DNA from: Bacillota bacterium | Lineage (GTDB): Bacteria > Bacillota > Clostridia > Tissierellales > Peptoniphilaceae | Reading direction: 5' to 3' | Assembly (NCBI GenBank): GCA_023443025.1 | Contig: JAEZWM010000031.1 | Span: forward strand, 1-26,150 | Length of the DNA: 26,150 nt | In this document: positions 1-7,743 of the stretch, piece after piece | Numbering within the stretch: position 1 is the first letter of the stretch | How the letters are laid out: every line of letters starts with the position of its first letter | Notes under the pieces: model-generated | Database searches by the model: none | The model's input: only the letters and a program-made list of their open reading frames with translations | What the model was told of the DNA's origin: nothing | Translations under genes and position numbers: made by a program

Positions 1-1461
1 GGAATAATAAAGACACTAATTGAAAGAGAGCTCTATGATAAGGAATTTGTAGAAAACTGGTGTCATGGATTTGAAGAACTATCAAATTATGTAAATAAAA
101 TTGAATACAATACAATTGAAAAGCATACCGGAATTAAAAAAGAAGCAGTAATAGACCTCGCCGAACAACTTGCAAGTATTAAGCGTTCTTCTTTACTGAC
201 CTATACAGGCATTGAGTATAGCAACTCAGGAGTACAAACTATAAGATCGGTATACTTAATTTGGGCACTTTTAGGTTATCTTGATGTGGAAGGAACCTTA
301 TTACTTAGTGCAAATCCATCTCTTCAGTATTCTGATATAAAGCCAAGTGATCCACTTCCAATTGGTGCTGAGGAGTTTCCTGTTTTTAATCATTTACTCC
401 AAACGGCTCAATTTATGAGATTTCCAAAAGCTGTACTTGAAGAAAAACCATATCCTATTAAATTTTTATTAAACTTAGGATCATCTATTTTGACGAGTTA
501 TCCGAGTACGGAACTATATAGAAAGGCACTAAATGGATTGGACTTCTTTGTAAATGTGGATAGATACTTAACAGAAGACTCCCTTTATGCAGATGTTGTA
601 CTTCCTGCATCGACATATTTTGAAATAGACAGCTACAAAGTAACTCCTTCTTCAATTATGGCAAAACCAAGAGCAATTAAACCATACTATGAATCAAAAG
701 GCGACACAGAGATACTTCATTTAATTGCAGCTAGATTTGGATATGGAGAAAGATATCCGGTAACACTAGAAGAGATTGCGGATTCACTTTTTGATGATAA
801 AGATGATAAAAAAGAATTTCTAAAGGGAAGTAAAGTCGAAAGAAAAGTTCCTGAAAGAATTTATAAAAAACATGAGAGTTCACTATTAAGAGCAGACGGC
901 AAACCCGGATTTCCAACGCCAACAGGAAAAATAGAAATACATTCCACCATACTTGAAAGATTTGGGTATGATCCACTTCCGGTATATAAAAAGCCCGCAT
1001 TCAATATCTTTAGTGAGGATTCGCCAAAAGAATATCCATTAACAATGAATACAGGCGCCAGAATAGCAAGTAAATTTAGATCTCAGTTTTTAAATAATTC
1101 AACACTGCTCAAATATCACATAAGACCTCTGGTAAGTATAAATCCCAAAGATGCCTCAGCAAGAGGAATCATAGACGGAGATCCGATATTATTAAAAACT
1201 CAGTTTGGAGAAGTAGAGTTTTGGGCTAAGGTAACTGAAGATTTACCTCAATCTGAAGTAGAAGTTCAGATGGGCGGAGGATCTATAGCTCAGGATATTC
1301 ACTGGAGAAAGGCTGATTTAAATAGAATTATAAGCGCTGACAACTATGACGAGATATCGGGTTTCCCTATATTTAAAGCATTAATATGTGAAGTAGAGCT
1401 AGATGAGAGTCGATCAAATTATCTGGTGGAAAATAATCAAGAAATAAAGAAAATAGTATAA
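1..1461 (+). CDS. Molybdopterin-dependent oxidoreductase (DMSO reductase superfamily), C-terminal part, 5'-truncated
   Basis: The frame is open from the first base, so the gene begins outside the window; about 486 codons are present. Visible family features are a central stretch with LFFVNVDRYLTED-type and ADVVLPASTYFEID segments (the 'YADVVLP' region that binds the bis-MGD cofactor), PTPTGKIEIHS, and a C-terminal molybdopterin dinucleotide-binding barrel containing the INPKDASARGIIDGD segment. The ending DEISGFPIFKALICEVE resembles the acetylene-hydratase-like subgroup of this superfamily. The N-terminal Fe-S motif and Mo ligand residue lie upstream and cannot be inspected, so the substrate cannot be named. 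Such enzymes act in anaerobic redox chemistry with a Mo or W centre. The next gene starts 177 bp downstream and belongs to a different operon, since a strong terminator intervenes. The superfamily is secure; the exact reaction is unknown. Confidence 0.85.
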   Translation, partial: GIIKTLIERELYDKEFVENWCHGFEELSNYVNKIEYNTIEKHTGIKKEAVIDLAEQLASIKRSSLLTYTGIEYSNSGVQTIRSVYLIWALLGYLDVEGTLLLSANPSLQYSDIKPSDPLPIGAEEFPVFNHLLQTAQFMRFPKAVLEEKPYPIKFLLNLGSSILTSYPSTELYRKALNGLDFFVNVDRYLTEDSLYADVVLPASTYFEIDSYKVTPSSIMAKPRAIKPYYESKGDTEILHLIAARFGYGERYPVTLEEIADSLFDDKDDKKEFLKGSKVERKVPERIYKKHESSLLRADGKPGFPTPTGKIEIHSTILERFGYDPLPVYKKPAFNIFSEDSPKEYPLTMNTGARIASKFRSQFLNNSTLLKYHIRPLVSINPKDASARGIIDGDPILLKTQFGEVEFWAKVTEDLPQSEVEVQMGGGSIAQDIHWRKADLNRIISADNYDEISGFPIFKALICEVELDESRSNYLVENNQEIKKIV

Positions 1462-1467
1462 ATCAAT

Positions 1468-1510
1468 AAAAAGACTTTTCTATAATTTTTCAGAAAAGTC
1501 TTTTTATTTT
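1468..1510 (+). terminator. Intrinsic terminator after the molybdopterin oxidoreductase gene
   Basis: A perfect 14-bp stem (AAAAAGACTTTTCT at 1468-1481 with AGAAAAGTCTTTTT at 1492-1505) encloses a 10-nt loop. It is T-rich at its 3' side and starts 7 nt after the stop codon. Confidence 0.9.
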
Positions 1511-1638
1511 ACAAAATACTTTGCTATAGAATAATAATTTTAAGCCTAAAATTAACAAAAGGTTTAACAAATTAATGAACTTTACGATGGTAGGATATAT
1601 TAATTCTTTACTGGGTATAAGCTTTATTGGTGATTAAA
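1511..1638 (+). promoter_or_regulatory. Leader of the pilus operon (no confident promoter)
   Basis: This is AT-rich noncoding DNA between the terminator and the first pilus gene. A modest hairpin can form between TTAAGCCT (1540-1547) and AGGTTTAA (1560-1567), with one G-U pair and a 12-nt loop. TATATT at 1596-1601 could be a -10 box but has no good -35 partner. I compared it mentally with c-di-GMP riboswitch cores because these sometimes precede pilus operons, and found no convincing match. The ribosome binding site GGTGA (1629-1633) sits 5 nt before the ATG of the ATPase gene. Confidence 0.3.
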
Positions 1639-2838
1639 ATGAGATTTCAATATATTGAAAATTTTGAAGTTATGGATTTAATAGATTCAATAATTGATGA
1701 AGCAATTTCAAAAGAAGCTTCCGATATACATATAGAACCGGGAAAAGACAAAACTAGAATTAGGTTTAGGGTAGATGGTGATCTTGTACCTGCTTTTGAG
1801 CTGCCATCAAATAGACATTCAGAGGTAGTTACTAGGATTAAAATCCTGTCGGATTTAGACATAGCAGAAAGAAGGCTACCTCAAGATGGCAGAATTAGCT
1901 GGAAAGATTCCGTTGATACGGATTTAAGGATTGCAATAACCCCTGTGCTGCATGGGGAAAAGGCTGTTATTAGAATTTTAAACAGTAGTAGATATAATAT
2001 GAAACTTGATGAGTTTGGATTTTCTACTGATAACTTAAAAACTCTTAAAAGGATAATTAATAAATCAAGTGGGATGTTGATTAGTACCGGTCCTACCGGA
2101 TGCGGCAAGTCCACGAGTCTTTATGCACTTATTAAAGAATTAAACAATGATGATGTAAATATCATAACTATTGAAGATCCTGTGGAATTTAAAATTTCGG
2201 GTGTAAATCAAATGCAGGTGAATGAAAAAGCCGGTATGAATTTTAGTGTGGGACTTAGGTCCATGCTTAGATCTGATCCGGATATTATAATGGTTGGAGA
2301 AATCAGAGATGGTGAAACCGCTGGTATTGCAGTAAGAGCAGCTATCACGGGGCATTTGATACTGAGCACATTGCATACTATCGACAGCTATTCCGCTGTT
2401 ATAAGGCTTATGGATATGGGTATTGAGCCTTATTTAATAGCGTCTGCACTAGCCGGAGTACAGTCTCAAAGACTCGTTAAAAAATTATGCCCCATTTGCT
2501 CAAAGGACTATGTACCAAACCAATCTCAAAAGCATTTAATAGAATCCATAATAGGATCTGATGCGAATATCAAACTTAAGAGACCTGTGGGTTGTGATAG
2601 CTGCATAGGTGGATTTAAGGGACGACAAGTAATCTCAGAAGTATTTGAAATAGATAATGACTTTATTGAAGCTATTAAAAACAAAGCAGATATAAATCGC
2701 TTAAGACAAATAGGTGAAGAAAAAGGTGTAAAAACATTAATTTACGATGGAATTATTAGAGCAATAAATGGTGAAGTCATGCTTGACGATGTACTCAAAC
2801 ACAGCTTTAATTTAGGAGAGAACTATGGAACGCCATGA
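1639..2838 (+). CDS. Pilus assembly ATPase, GspE/PilB/ComGA family (short form)
   Basis: A hexameric cytoplasmic motor that drives pilin polymerisation. Walker A is GPTGCGKST (residues ~151-159), the Asp/Walker B region is DPDIIMVGEIRD (~213-224), and His-box elements such as STLHT follow. Two CxxC pairs (CPIC ~284 and CDSC ~319) form the zinc-binding knuckle of assembly ATPases rather than PilT. At 399 residues it lacks the ~150-residue N-terminal N1 domain of full-length PilB/GspE and starts directly in the N2 domain (DIHIEPGKDKTRIRFRVDGD). This resembles ComGA of the Gram-positive competence pilus. I prefer ATG 1639, served by GGTGA 5 nt upstream; an in-frame TTG at 1627 overlaps that site. 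First gene of the eight-gene pilus operon; its end overlaps the next gene by 14 bp. Function as an assembly ATPase is secure; a DNA-uptake role is inferred from gene order. Confidence 0.93.
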   Translation: MRFQYIENFEVMDLIDSIIDEAISKEASDIHIEPGKDKTRIRFRVDGDLVPAFELPSNRHSEVVTRIKILSDLDIAERRLPQDGRISWKDSVDTDLRIAITPVLHGEKAVIRILNSSRYNMKLDEFGFSTDNLKTLKRIINKSSGMLISTGPTGCGKSTSLYALIKELNNDDVNIITIEDPVEFKISGVNQMQVNEKAGMNFSVGLRSMLRSDPDIIMVGEIRDGETAGIAVRAAITGHLILSTLHTIDSYSAVIRLMDMGIEPYLIASALAGVQSQRLVKKLCPICSKDYVPNQSQKHLIESIIGSDANIKLKRPVGCDSCIGGFKGRQVISEVFEIDNDFIEAIKNKADINRLRQIGEEKGVKTLIYDGIIRAINGEVMLDDVLKHSFNLGENYGTP

Positions 2839-3925
2839 TATTTTAAAAAGAACTATAGATATATTAAATAAAGACATTAGCACAAAAATTGACATAAGAG
2901 ATATCTCGCTAATTCTAAACCAGTTGTCTGTAATGACATCTACAGGTATAAGTATACATAATGCACTTGAGATAGTAATAGCTCAAAAGAATAAGTCATC
3001 GATTCAAAAAATTCTTGAAAGAATACAGACAAAGATAACTTCAGGCATATCGTTTGGAGAAGCTATCAGTGATGAAAGATTTGAAAACTCAAAGCTACTC
3101 GCAGCTATGATAAAAGCAGGAGAACTTAGTGGCAATCTAGATGTAGTTCTATCACTGATGTCTGAATATTACATGAAAAAATCGGAAAATGATAGAAAAT
3201 TTAAAAGTGCATTAATATATCCGACTATATTAATGATGACTTCATTTGTTGTATTAGGATTTATACTTACATTTGTATTTCCAACCTTTCTAAATCTTTT
3301 TGAAGGAGCACAAAGAGAGCTTCCTCTTTCAACAAAAGTTCTTATTGGTATAAGTGAATTTTTAATAGATCATGGTATTAAGCTAATTATCGGAGTTTTA
3401 ATTTGCGTTTTATTAATATTATTACTCTACAGAAAAAACGATAACTTTAAATATAGAACAGATAAATTAGTCTTAAAAATTCCAATTCTGGGGAGATACA
3501 TAAAGTATAACTGGATAACCAACACATCAACTATTTTTGCCATACTTTCAGGTTGTGGGGTACCGGTTCTCAATATATTAAATATCATAGAAAGTGGAAC
3601 TACAAATCTATACATAAGGAATATTTTTAGAGATATAATCGCTTCAGTTACTAGTGGTAATAGACTGTATGAGAGTTTTGAAAGTACAGAATTCTTTCCT
3701 GAGATTTTCACTTCAATGATTAAGGTAGGAGAGGAAACCGGAGGAATCGAATCAGTTATGGAAAAAAGCTCTAAATACTATGAAACGGAACTTCAAACTT
3801 CAATGGCAAGACTAATCTCAGTATTTGAACCGATGATGATACTGATAATGGCGGTAGTTGTGGGGTTTATAGTACTTTCAATTGCTATTCCGATGTTTGA
3901 TTTGGTTACGTATGTAGATTTTTAA
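2825..3925 (+). CDS. Pilus platform protein, GspF/PilC/ComGB family
   Basis: A polytopic inner-membrane protein that couples the ATPase to pilin insertion. The 366 residues contain two copies of the T2SSF domain, each ending in a hydrophobic segment. The first carries MTSTGISIHNALEI and KAGELSGNLDVVL; the second carries LSGCGVPVLNILNI and VGEETGGIESVMEK, the typical paired GE(x)SG/GEETGG signatures. Long membrane segments lie at about residues 138-160 and 180-200 and at the C-terminus (EPMMILIMAVVVGFIVLSIAIP). The ATG at 2825 has AGGAGAG (2814-2820) just upstream and overlaps the ATPase gene by 14 bp, indicating translational coupling. Length is slightly shorter than Gram-negative PilC (~400) and close to ComGB. 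Confidence 0.93.
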   Translation: MERHDILKRTIDILNKDISTKIDIRDISLILNQLSVMTSTGISIHNALEIVIAQKNKSSIQKILERIQTKITSGISFGEAISDERFENSKLLAAMIKAGELSGNLDVVLSLMSEYYMKKSENDRKFKSALIYPTILMMTSFVVLGFILTFVFPTFLNLFEGAQRELPLSTKVLIGISEFLIDHGIKLIIGVLICVLLILLLYRKNDNFKYRTDKLVLKIPILGRYIKYNWITNTSTIFAILSGCGVPVLNILNIIESGTTNLYIRNIFRDIIASVTSGNRLYESFESTEFFPEIFTSMIKVGEETGGIESVMEKSSKYYETELQTSMARLISVFEPMMILIMAVVVGFIVLSIAIPMFDLVTYVDF

Positions 3926-3967
3926 TATAAAGACTTGGTCTTTAAAATAAATACAAAGGAGGAAAAA

Positions 3968-4348
3968 ATGCAAAGAAAAAAGGGGAAAAGAGGTTTTACA
4001 TTAATCGAGCTCATAGTCGTGGTGGCGATTCTTGCACTATTAGCTGCTATTGCACTACCGAAGTTTATGAAATCAAGAAAGACAGCTAGTGAGGCTGCAC
4101 ATTTGGCAAATGTAAGAGTATTAAGGGCGGCAGCTACTACATATTTAGCTAATGCAGATGGAGATGTAAATGCAGCTTGGACAAAGGATTCTAAAGATGC
4201 TTGGAAAGACTATATTGAAACTTGGCCCGACTGTCCATTAGATACACACGATGCTTATGTAGTAAATATTGATGAAAATGGCACTATAGATATAGTTCCG
4301 GATGAAAGTCAAGTATCTTCTGCTCACAAAGAATCATCAGCGGATTAG
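3968..4348 (+). CDS. Major type IV prepilin / ComGC-like pilin
   Basis: Class III signal peptide: nine residues (MQRKKGKRG) followed by FTLIELIVVVAILALLAAIALP. Cleavage is expected between Gly9 and Phe10, leaving Glu at mature position 5. The mature protein is about 117 residues, with a helix rich in Ala (TASEAAHLANVRVLRAAATTYL) and a short acidic C-terminal domain. Start at ATG 3968, 5 nt after a perfect AAGGAGG (3956-3962), the strongest ribosome binding site in the operon, as expected for the most abundant subunit; an in-frame TTG at 3935 lies upstream of that site and is unlikely. Only one Cys is visible (WPDCPLD), so the intramolecular disulfide of Bacillus ComGC is not conserved. Located between the platform gene and the prepilin peptidase. 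Confidence 0.92.
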   Translation: MQRKKGKRGFTLIELIVVVAILALLAAIALPKFMKSRKTASEAAHLANVRVLRAAATTYLANADGDVNAAWTKDSKDAWKDYIETWPDCPLDTHDAYVVNIDENGTIDIVPDESQVSSAHKESSAD

Positions 4349-4356
4349 AACTATAA

Positions 4357-5097
4357 ATGTATCTGTTATTAGCATTGTTTGGATTGGTAATGGGATCTTT
4401 TTTAAATGTAGTAGCAAGTAGGAAGTTAAGGTGCATCTCTGTAGTTGCACCTGCTTCACACTGCTTTGAATGTGGAGAAAAACTCAAGTTTTATTCTCTA
4501 ATTCCGGTGCTCAGCTATGTTTTTCAAAGAGGAAGTTGCATATACTGTGGTGCTAAAATTCCTATTGATGTACTACTTTCTGAAATTATAATCCCAATCC
4601 TATTTATATTAGGGTATTACAATCTAGGAATTGGTTTTAGTTTTTTAACTTATATATTTATTGTATCTATACTATATATAATGGTATTAACTGATATAAA
4701 GTCACAGACGATTTATGACTCACATCTGGTGTTTTTATTTGTTATTGCATTTATACATATAATTATAAAGTTTTTAAGCCGTAAATTTATAATTTCAGTA
4801 GCCATACTACAAATAATTCTTTACATCATATACCTCTCACTTAGAAGCATGGAACAACCACCCATGGGCGAGGGAGATGTGTTGGTGTATATTGCGCTAC
4901 TATGCTTTTTTGACTTTAAAAATGGAGTTCTAATGATGTTTTTATCCTTTTGGATTGCTGCAATTATAGGTGCAGCCCTATTGCTTACCGGAAAGGACAA
5001 AAAATATAAACTGGCTTTTATGCCTTTTATATTTATGGCTTATATAATTACAGTAAACTATGGAGAAAACATACTTATGAGCTTGAGGTGGGTATGA
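4357..5097 (+). CDS. Prepilin peptidase / N-methyltransferase (PilD/ComC family)
   Basis: Membrane aspartic protease that cleaves the leader peptides of the pilins encoded on both sides and methylates the new N-terminus. The N-terminal half has GSFLNVVASR followed by the zinc-binding tetrad C36-x2-C39 and C61-x2-C64 of bifunctional enzymes. The catalytic aspartates are Asp113 in VLTDIKSQTI and Asp174 in the GEGD motif. Several hydrophobic segments span the rest (246 residues, typical length). The ATG lies 8 nt after the pilin stop codon with only a weak ribosome binding site, so translation is probably lower than for the pilin. A peptidase embedded within the ComG-type operon differs from Bacillus, where comC is elsewhere. 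Confidence 0.93.
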   Translation: MYLLLALFGLVMGSFLNVVASRKLRCISVVAPASHCFECGEKLKFYSLIPVLSYVFQRGSCIYCGAKIPIDVLLSEIIIPILFILGYYNLGIGFSFLTYIFIVSILYIMVLTDIKSQTIYDSHLVFLFVIAFIHIIIKFLSRKFIISVAILQIILYIIYLSLRSMEQPPMGEGDVLVYIALLCFFDFKNGVLMMFLSFWIAAIIGAALLLTGKDKKYKLAFMPFIFMAYIITVNYGENILMSLRWV

Positions 5098-5528
5098 TGA
5101 AAAGAGCTTTTACATTTTTAGAACTTATTGTAGTAATAGCTATTATGTCGATTATTCTTTCGATTGGCGTAGTAAAATTAGGAACGCTTGATACCATACG
5201 TGAAAAGAATGAAATTAGGACTCTTATTAAAGATTTAAAGTATGCTAGGAATTTGGCAATGGTATCTAGAAATCCCGTAACTGTTGATATTGCACTTACC
5301 GCTGGATACAGAATAAGACAAGCAAATCTAGGAGCGCCAATTATGATAAAAGACATAGAGTATGAGTATCTGAAAAGAACGGACTCAACATTTAATGATA
5401 AATCAATCGTATTTAATAGAATGGGTCGTCCTTCTCATTCGGGTAAATTAATTTTTGAAGGTCAGCATAGAAAATATACAGTATCTATAGGGGTTGCTTC
5501 CGGGAAAATAAGCATAAAAGAGGAATGA
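5097..5528 (+). CDS. Minor pilin, GspH/ComGD-like
   Basis: Short class III leader MKRA followed by FTFLELIVVIAIMSIILSIGVVKLG; the expected cleavage is after Ala4 with Glu at mature position 5. The remaining ~120 residues (TLDTIREKNEIRTLIKDLKYARNLAMVSRNPVTV...) look like a GspH-type pseudopilin with the conserved 'A R x L A' helix before beta strands. The preferred start is the second ATG of an ATGATG pair, 6 nt after GAGGTG (5085-5090); the first ATG (5094) would overlap the peptidase stop as ATGA. Part of the pilus tip/priming complex by family analogy. Confidence 0.85.
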   Translation: MKRAFTFLELIVVIAIMSIILSIGVVKLGTLDTIREKNEIRTLIKDLKYARNLAMVSRNPVTVDIALTAGYRIRQANLGAPIMIKDIEYEYLKRTDSTFNDKSIVFNRMGRPSHSGKLIFEGQHRKYTVSIGVASGKISIKEE

Positions 5529-5529
5529 T

Positions 5530-5877
5530 ATGAAAAGACGAGCCTTTACACTAATAGAAGTAATAATTGCCCTAGCCATCCTAGCAATAGCAGCACTTTA
5601 TTTATTGCCTGCAATATACACTAGTAATACATATTCTAATGTAGGGGAGAAAGATATGAAATTATCTTTGCATGCACAGACTGTTATAGAAAATTATAAA
5701 TCCTTCCATTTTACCGGAATAGAAACTGCACTAGCTTTACCTGAAGGCATTGATTATGAGTTAAAAGTAACAGAAGAGCATAGATTTATTGTATTAGATT
5801 TGAGGGTTATGGATGATGAAAAAGAATATAAAACAAAAATCGCATTACCAAAAGAAACGAGCATTTACACTCATTGA
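5530..5877 (+). CDS. Minor pilin, GspI/PilV/ComGE-like
   Basis: Leader MKRRA followed by FTLIEVIIALAILAIAALYLLPAIYTS: a canonical prepilin N-terminus with Ala at -1 and Glu at +5. A short 115-residue protein with a globular domain of about 80 residues (SLHAQTVIENYKSFHFTGIE..., LKVTEEHRFIVLDLRVMDDEKEYKTKIAL). The start ATG is two bases after the previous stop, with AGAGGAATG upstream. Its last 65 bp overlap the start of the next pilin gene in another frame. Assigned to GspI/PilV by size, operon position and the FTLIEV sequence; the individual role is inferred. Confidence 0.82.
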   Translation: MKRRAFTLIEVIIALAILAIAALYLLPAIYTSNTYSNVGEKDMKLSLHAQTVIENYKSFHFTGIETALALPEGIDYELKVTEEHRFIVLDLRVMDDEKEYKTKIALPKETSIYTH

Positions 5878-6385
5878 GCTAATTGTAACTCTATTTATAG
5901 CTAGTATCATAATAGGTATTTTCGGTATGCTTTTAGATTTTAGTTTTAAATCGCTTGATACAGCTCATACCGCAAATGAAAATTTAGATACTGCTATACA
6001 TATTGTAAACTTAATATCTGAAGAGATTAACTCTGCCCAAGAAATTTTTAGTGATGAGGATTTTATTTTATATAAACCATATAGTAATAGTCTTGGTTTT
6101 ATGCTCAGGTTAAAAAAGAAAGATAATTATACCTATGTCTATTATGCTTATAGAGACGGTAATATTTATAGGCTTGCACAAAACACTAGCGAAGAGGATA
6201 TTAGTAAAGTTTCTTTTTTAAATTATAACGAGATTGGATTAAATATTATAGTAGAAAATGTTAGTTCTATCGAGGGAACAGGCTATAATTTGGAAACAGA
6301 TATAATAACTCTGGATCTTAAAATAACAAATAATATTACTAAAGAATACAAAACTCAGATATATGCAATGAGGAATAATAGATGA
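5813..6385 (+). CDS. Minor pilin, GspJ/PilW/ComGF-like, start nested in the upstream gene
   Basis: The prepilin core KKRA|FTLIELIVTLFIASIIIGIFGMLLDFSF is unmistakable, with Glu at +5. The leader is longer than in the sister pilins (17 residues) because the only usable starts are ATG 5813/5816 inside the upstream gene; GAGGG (5802-5806) lies 6 nt before ATG 5813. No closer ATG, GTG or TTG is in frame. The resulting 65-bp overlap means the leader is encoded in a region also used for the C-terminus of the previous pilin. The 190-residue length and the mature segment DTAIHIVNLISEEINSAQEIF fit GspJ/PilW/ComGF minor pilins. Ends in an ATGA overlap with the next gene. Confidence 0.83.
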   Translation: MMKKNIKQKSHYQKKRAFTLIELIVTLFIASIIIGIFGMLLDFSFKSLDTAHTANENLDTAIHIVNLISEEINSAQEIFSDEDFILYKPYSNSLGFMLRLKKKDNYTYVYYAYRDGNIYRLAQNTSEEDISKVSFLNYNEIGLNIIVENVSSIEGTGYNLETDIITLDLKITNNITKEYKTQIYAMRNNR

Positions 6386-7593
6386 AAAAAAGAGGATATG
6401 TATTAGTTTATACGATATTTATATTAGCACTGCTCTTTATGGTAGTACTTACTGTAACTGATTCAAAAATGGATAGAGCCAATTTATCTACTTACATTAG
6501 TGATTACAATAATCTAAAATATAAAGCAGAGTCTGACTCATATCTGGCAATAGACAGCTTAATTAATACCACAAAATATAAACACGAACTGTTAAGATTG
6601 GCTAGGGAAGTATCAGGTGGAGATAAAGCATCGTTAAAAATGAGTTTGAACTCTTTAATTGATGGAAAAAAGTTTCTCGTCACAATAGAAAAAGATTCAA
6701 ACGGATATACTAATTTAGAAATTAAAAATTCTGATAAAGGTATAATATTAAACTCAAATGGCAAAGTTAGGCTATACAACGATCTATTCTATAAAGAAAC
6801 TCTACTATTTAATATAGATTCAGTGAAAGAAGATTACGAAACCATATTCAATTCTGAACTCATAGATGGATACTTAGACAAGATGATATTTATGGATCAG
6901 AACATACCGGTAATGATTAGAAATAACTATTCTTATATTGAATATGCTGAACTAAAAGAGTTAACAACTAATATAGAAAATGACGATATCGAAAAAAAGG
7001 ACAAGGAGAAGTCTGATATAACAGAATATGAAGAAGAGGCGGAGATAGACAATCTAGACGAAACAGCACCGGAAGAATCACTGGACCAAGAATCAGAGGA
7101 AATCACAGACGAAGAACAGGAAGATATCTTTGATATAAAAGAAAGTGAGCAAGCAGAGGATATTATGGAAGATGACCTTGAGGGCGTCTATGAAGATGAT
7201 TCAGAAATCACTCACGAAGAAGTTTCAGAAGCCCATAATACAGTAGATGAAGAACTTGAATTTCATAGAATAGATAAAGATGTCATCAAGGAATTTGTAA
7301 TAGGACCATTTGTTCATTATAGATCGGATAAAAAAATACTGCTTCCGGGAATTATTACTATAGATGAAAATACAATTATAGAATCCGATATAAAATATAG
7401 TGGCATCCTTATTATTAAAGGATTACCAAAACATATTCGGGGGAATATTACGATAGAGGGGGCGATATTCACGGACGTTGAATTACCAACATATATTACA
7501 CATATAAATAAAAAGTTTCGTTTTGAAAAATATGCTTCAATTTTCACTGGTTTCTTTAACCCGAAAGTGGTTGAACTTTACTATTTTTATTAA
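6382..7593 (+). CDS. Atypical last pilin of the operon, PilX/GspK/ComGG-like, with long acidic insert
   Basis: Begins MKKRGYVLVYTIFILALLFMVVLTVTDSK: positively charged leader, Gly, then an aromatic and a hydrophobic helix, but no Glu at +5. Lack of Glu5 is characteristic of GspK/PilX/ComGG-type tip pilins. At 403 residues it is much longer than Bacillus ComGG (~120). An N-terminal domain runs to about residue 190. A strikingly Asp/Glu-rich, low-complexity region covers ~197-300, and a C-terminal segment follows with alternating hydrophobic and polar residues (LPGIITIDENTIIESDIKYSGILIIKG) that reads like short beta strands, perhaps a bactofilin-like or beta-helical fold. The start overlaps the previous stop as ATGA. 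No clear terminator follows. Position and N-terminus support a pilus role; the function of the acidic and C-terminal parts is unknown. Confidence 0.75.
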   Translation: MKKRGYVLVYTIFILALLFMVVLTVTDSKMDRANLSTYISDYNNLKYKAESDSYLAIDSLINTTKYKHELLRLAREVSGGDKASLKMSLNSLIDGKKFLVTIEKDSNGYTNLEIKNSDKGIILNSNGKVRLYNDLFYKETLLFNIDSVKEDYETIFNSELIDGYLDKMIFMDQNIPVMIRNNYSYIEYAELKELTTNIENDDIEKKDKEKSDITEYEEEAEIDNLDETAPEESLDQESEEITDEEQEDIFDIKESEQAEDIMEDDLEGVYEDDSEITHEEVSEAHNTVDEELEFHRIDKDVIKEFVIGPFVHYRSDKKILLPGIITIDENTIIESDIKYSGILIIKGLPKHIRGNITIEGAIFTDVELPTYITHINKKFRFEKYASIFTGFFNPKVVELYYFY

Positions 7594-7691
7594 AAACCAT
7601 ATAAAAGATATTACAAAATTGACTTATGCTTAACTTTTATTGACGAGAAAATTATATAAGACTGATTAATTAGCGATTTAGCAAAACAGCG

Positions 7692-7705
7692 TGAAAACGT
7701 ATGTA
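7692..7705 (+). promoter_or_regulatory. Cre-like box (possible CcpA site) upstream of mglB
   Basis: TGAAAACGTATGTA matches the core of the Bacillus catabolite-responsive element (TGNAANCGNWNNCA) at all fixed positions except the C near the 3' end, which is T. It lies directly upstream of the -35 box. A short inverted repeat, AGCGTG (7688-7693) and CACGCT (7718-7723), also brackets the -35. CcpA or a GalR/LacI-type regulator is possible; this is inference from motif resemblance. Confidence 0.35.
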
Positions 7706-7734
7706 TTGACACTATAACACGCTTTTGGTATCAT
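7706..7734 (+). promoter_or_regulatory. SigmaA-type promoter of the mgl-gal operon
   Basis: A consensus -35 TTGACA (7706-7711), exactly 17 nt spacer, and -10 TATCAT (7729-7734, one mismatch). This is one of the best promoter matches in the window and predicts a leader of about 60 nt before mglB. Confidence 0.8.
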
Positions 7735-7743
7735 TTTACTAGA

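Noticed and set aside
1511..1638. Possible c-di-GMP riboswitch before the pilus operon
   Set aside because: Only GATGGTAGGAT and a weak hairpin recall aptamer pieces; the conserved cores and a terminator/anti-terminator are missing.
7020..7290. Frameshift or tandem-repeat artefact in the acidic part of the last pilin gene
   Set aside because: The frame stays open with normal codons on both sides and no exact tandem repeats; it reads as genuine low-complexity coding sequence.
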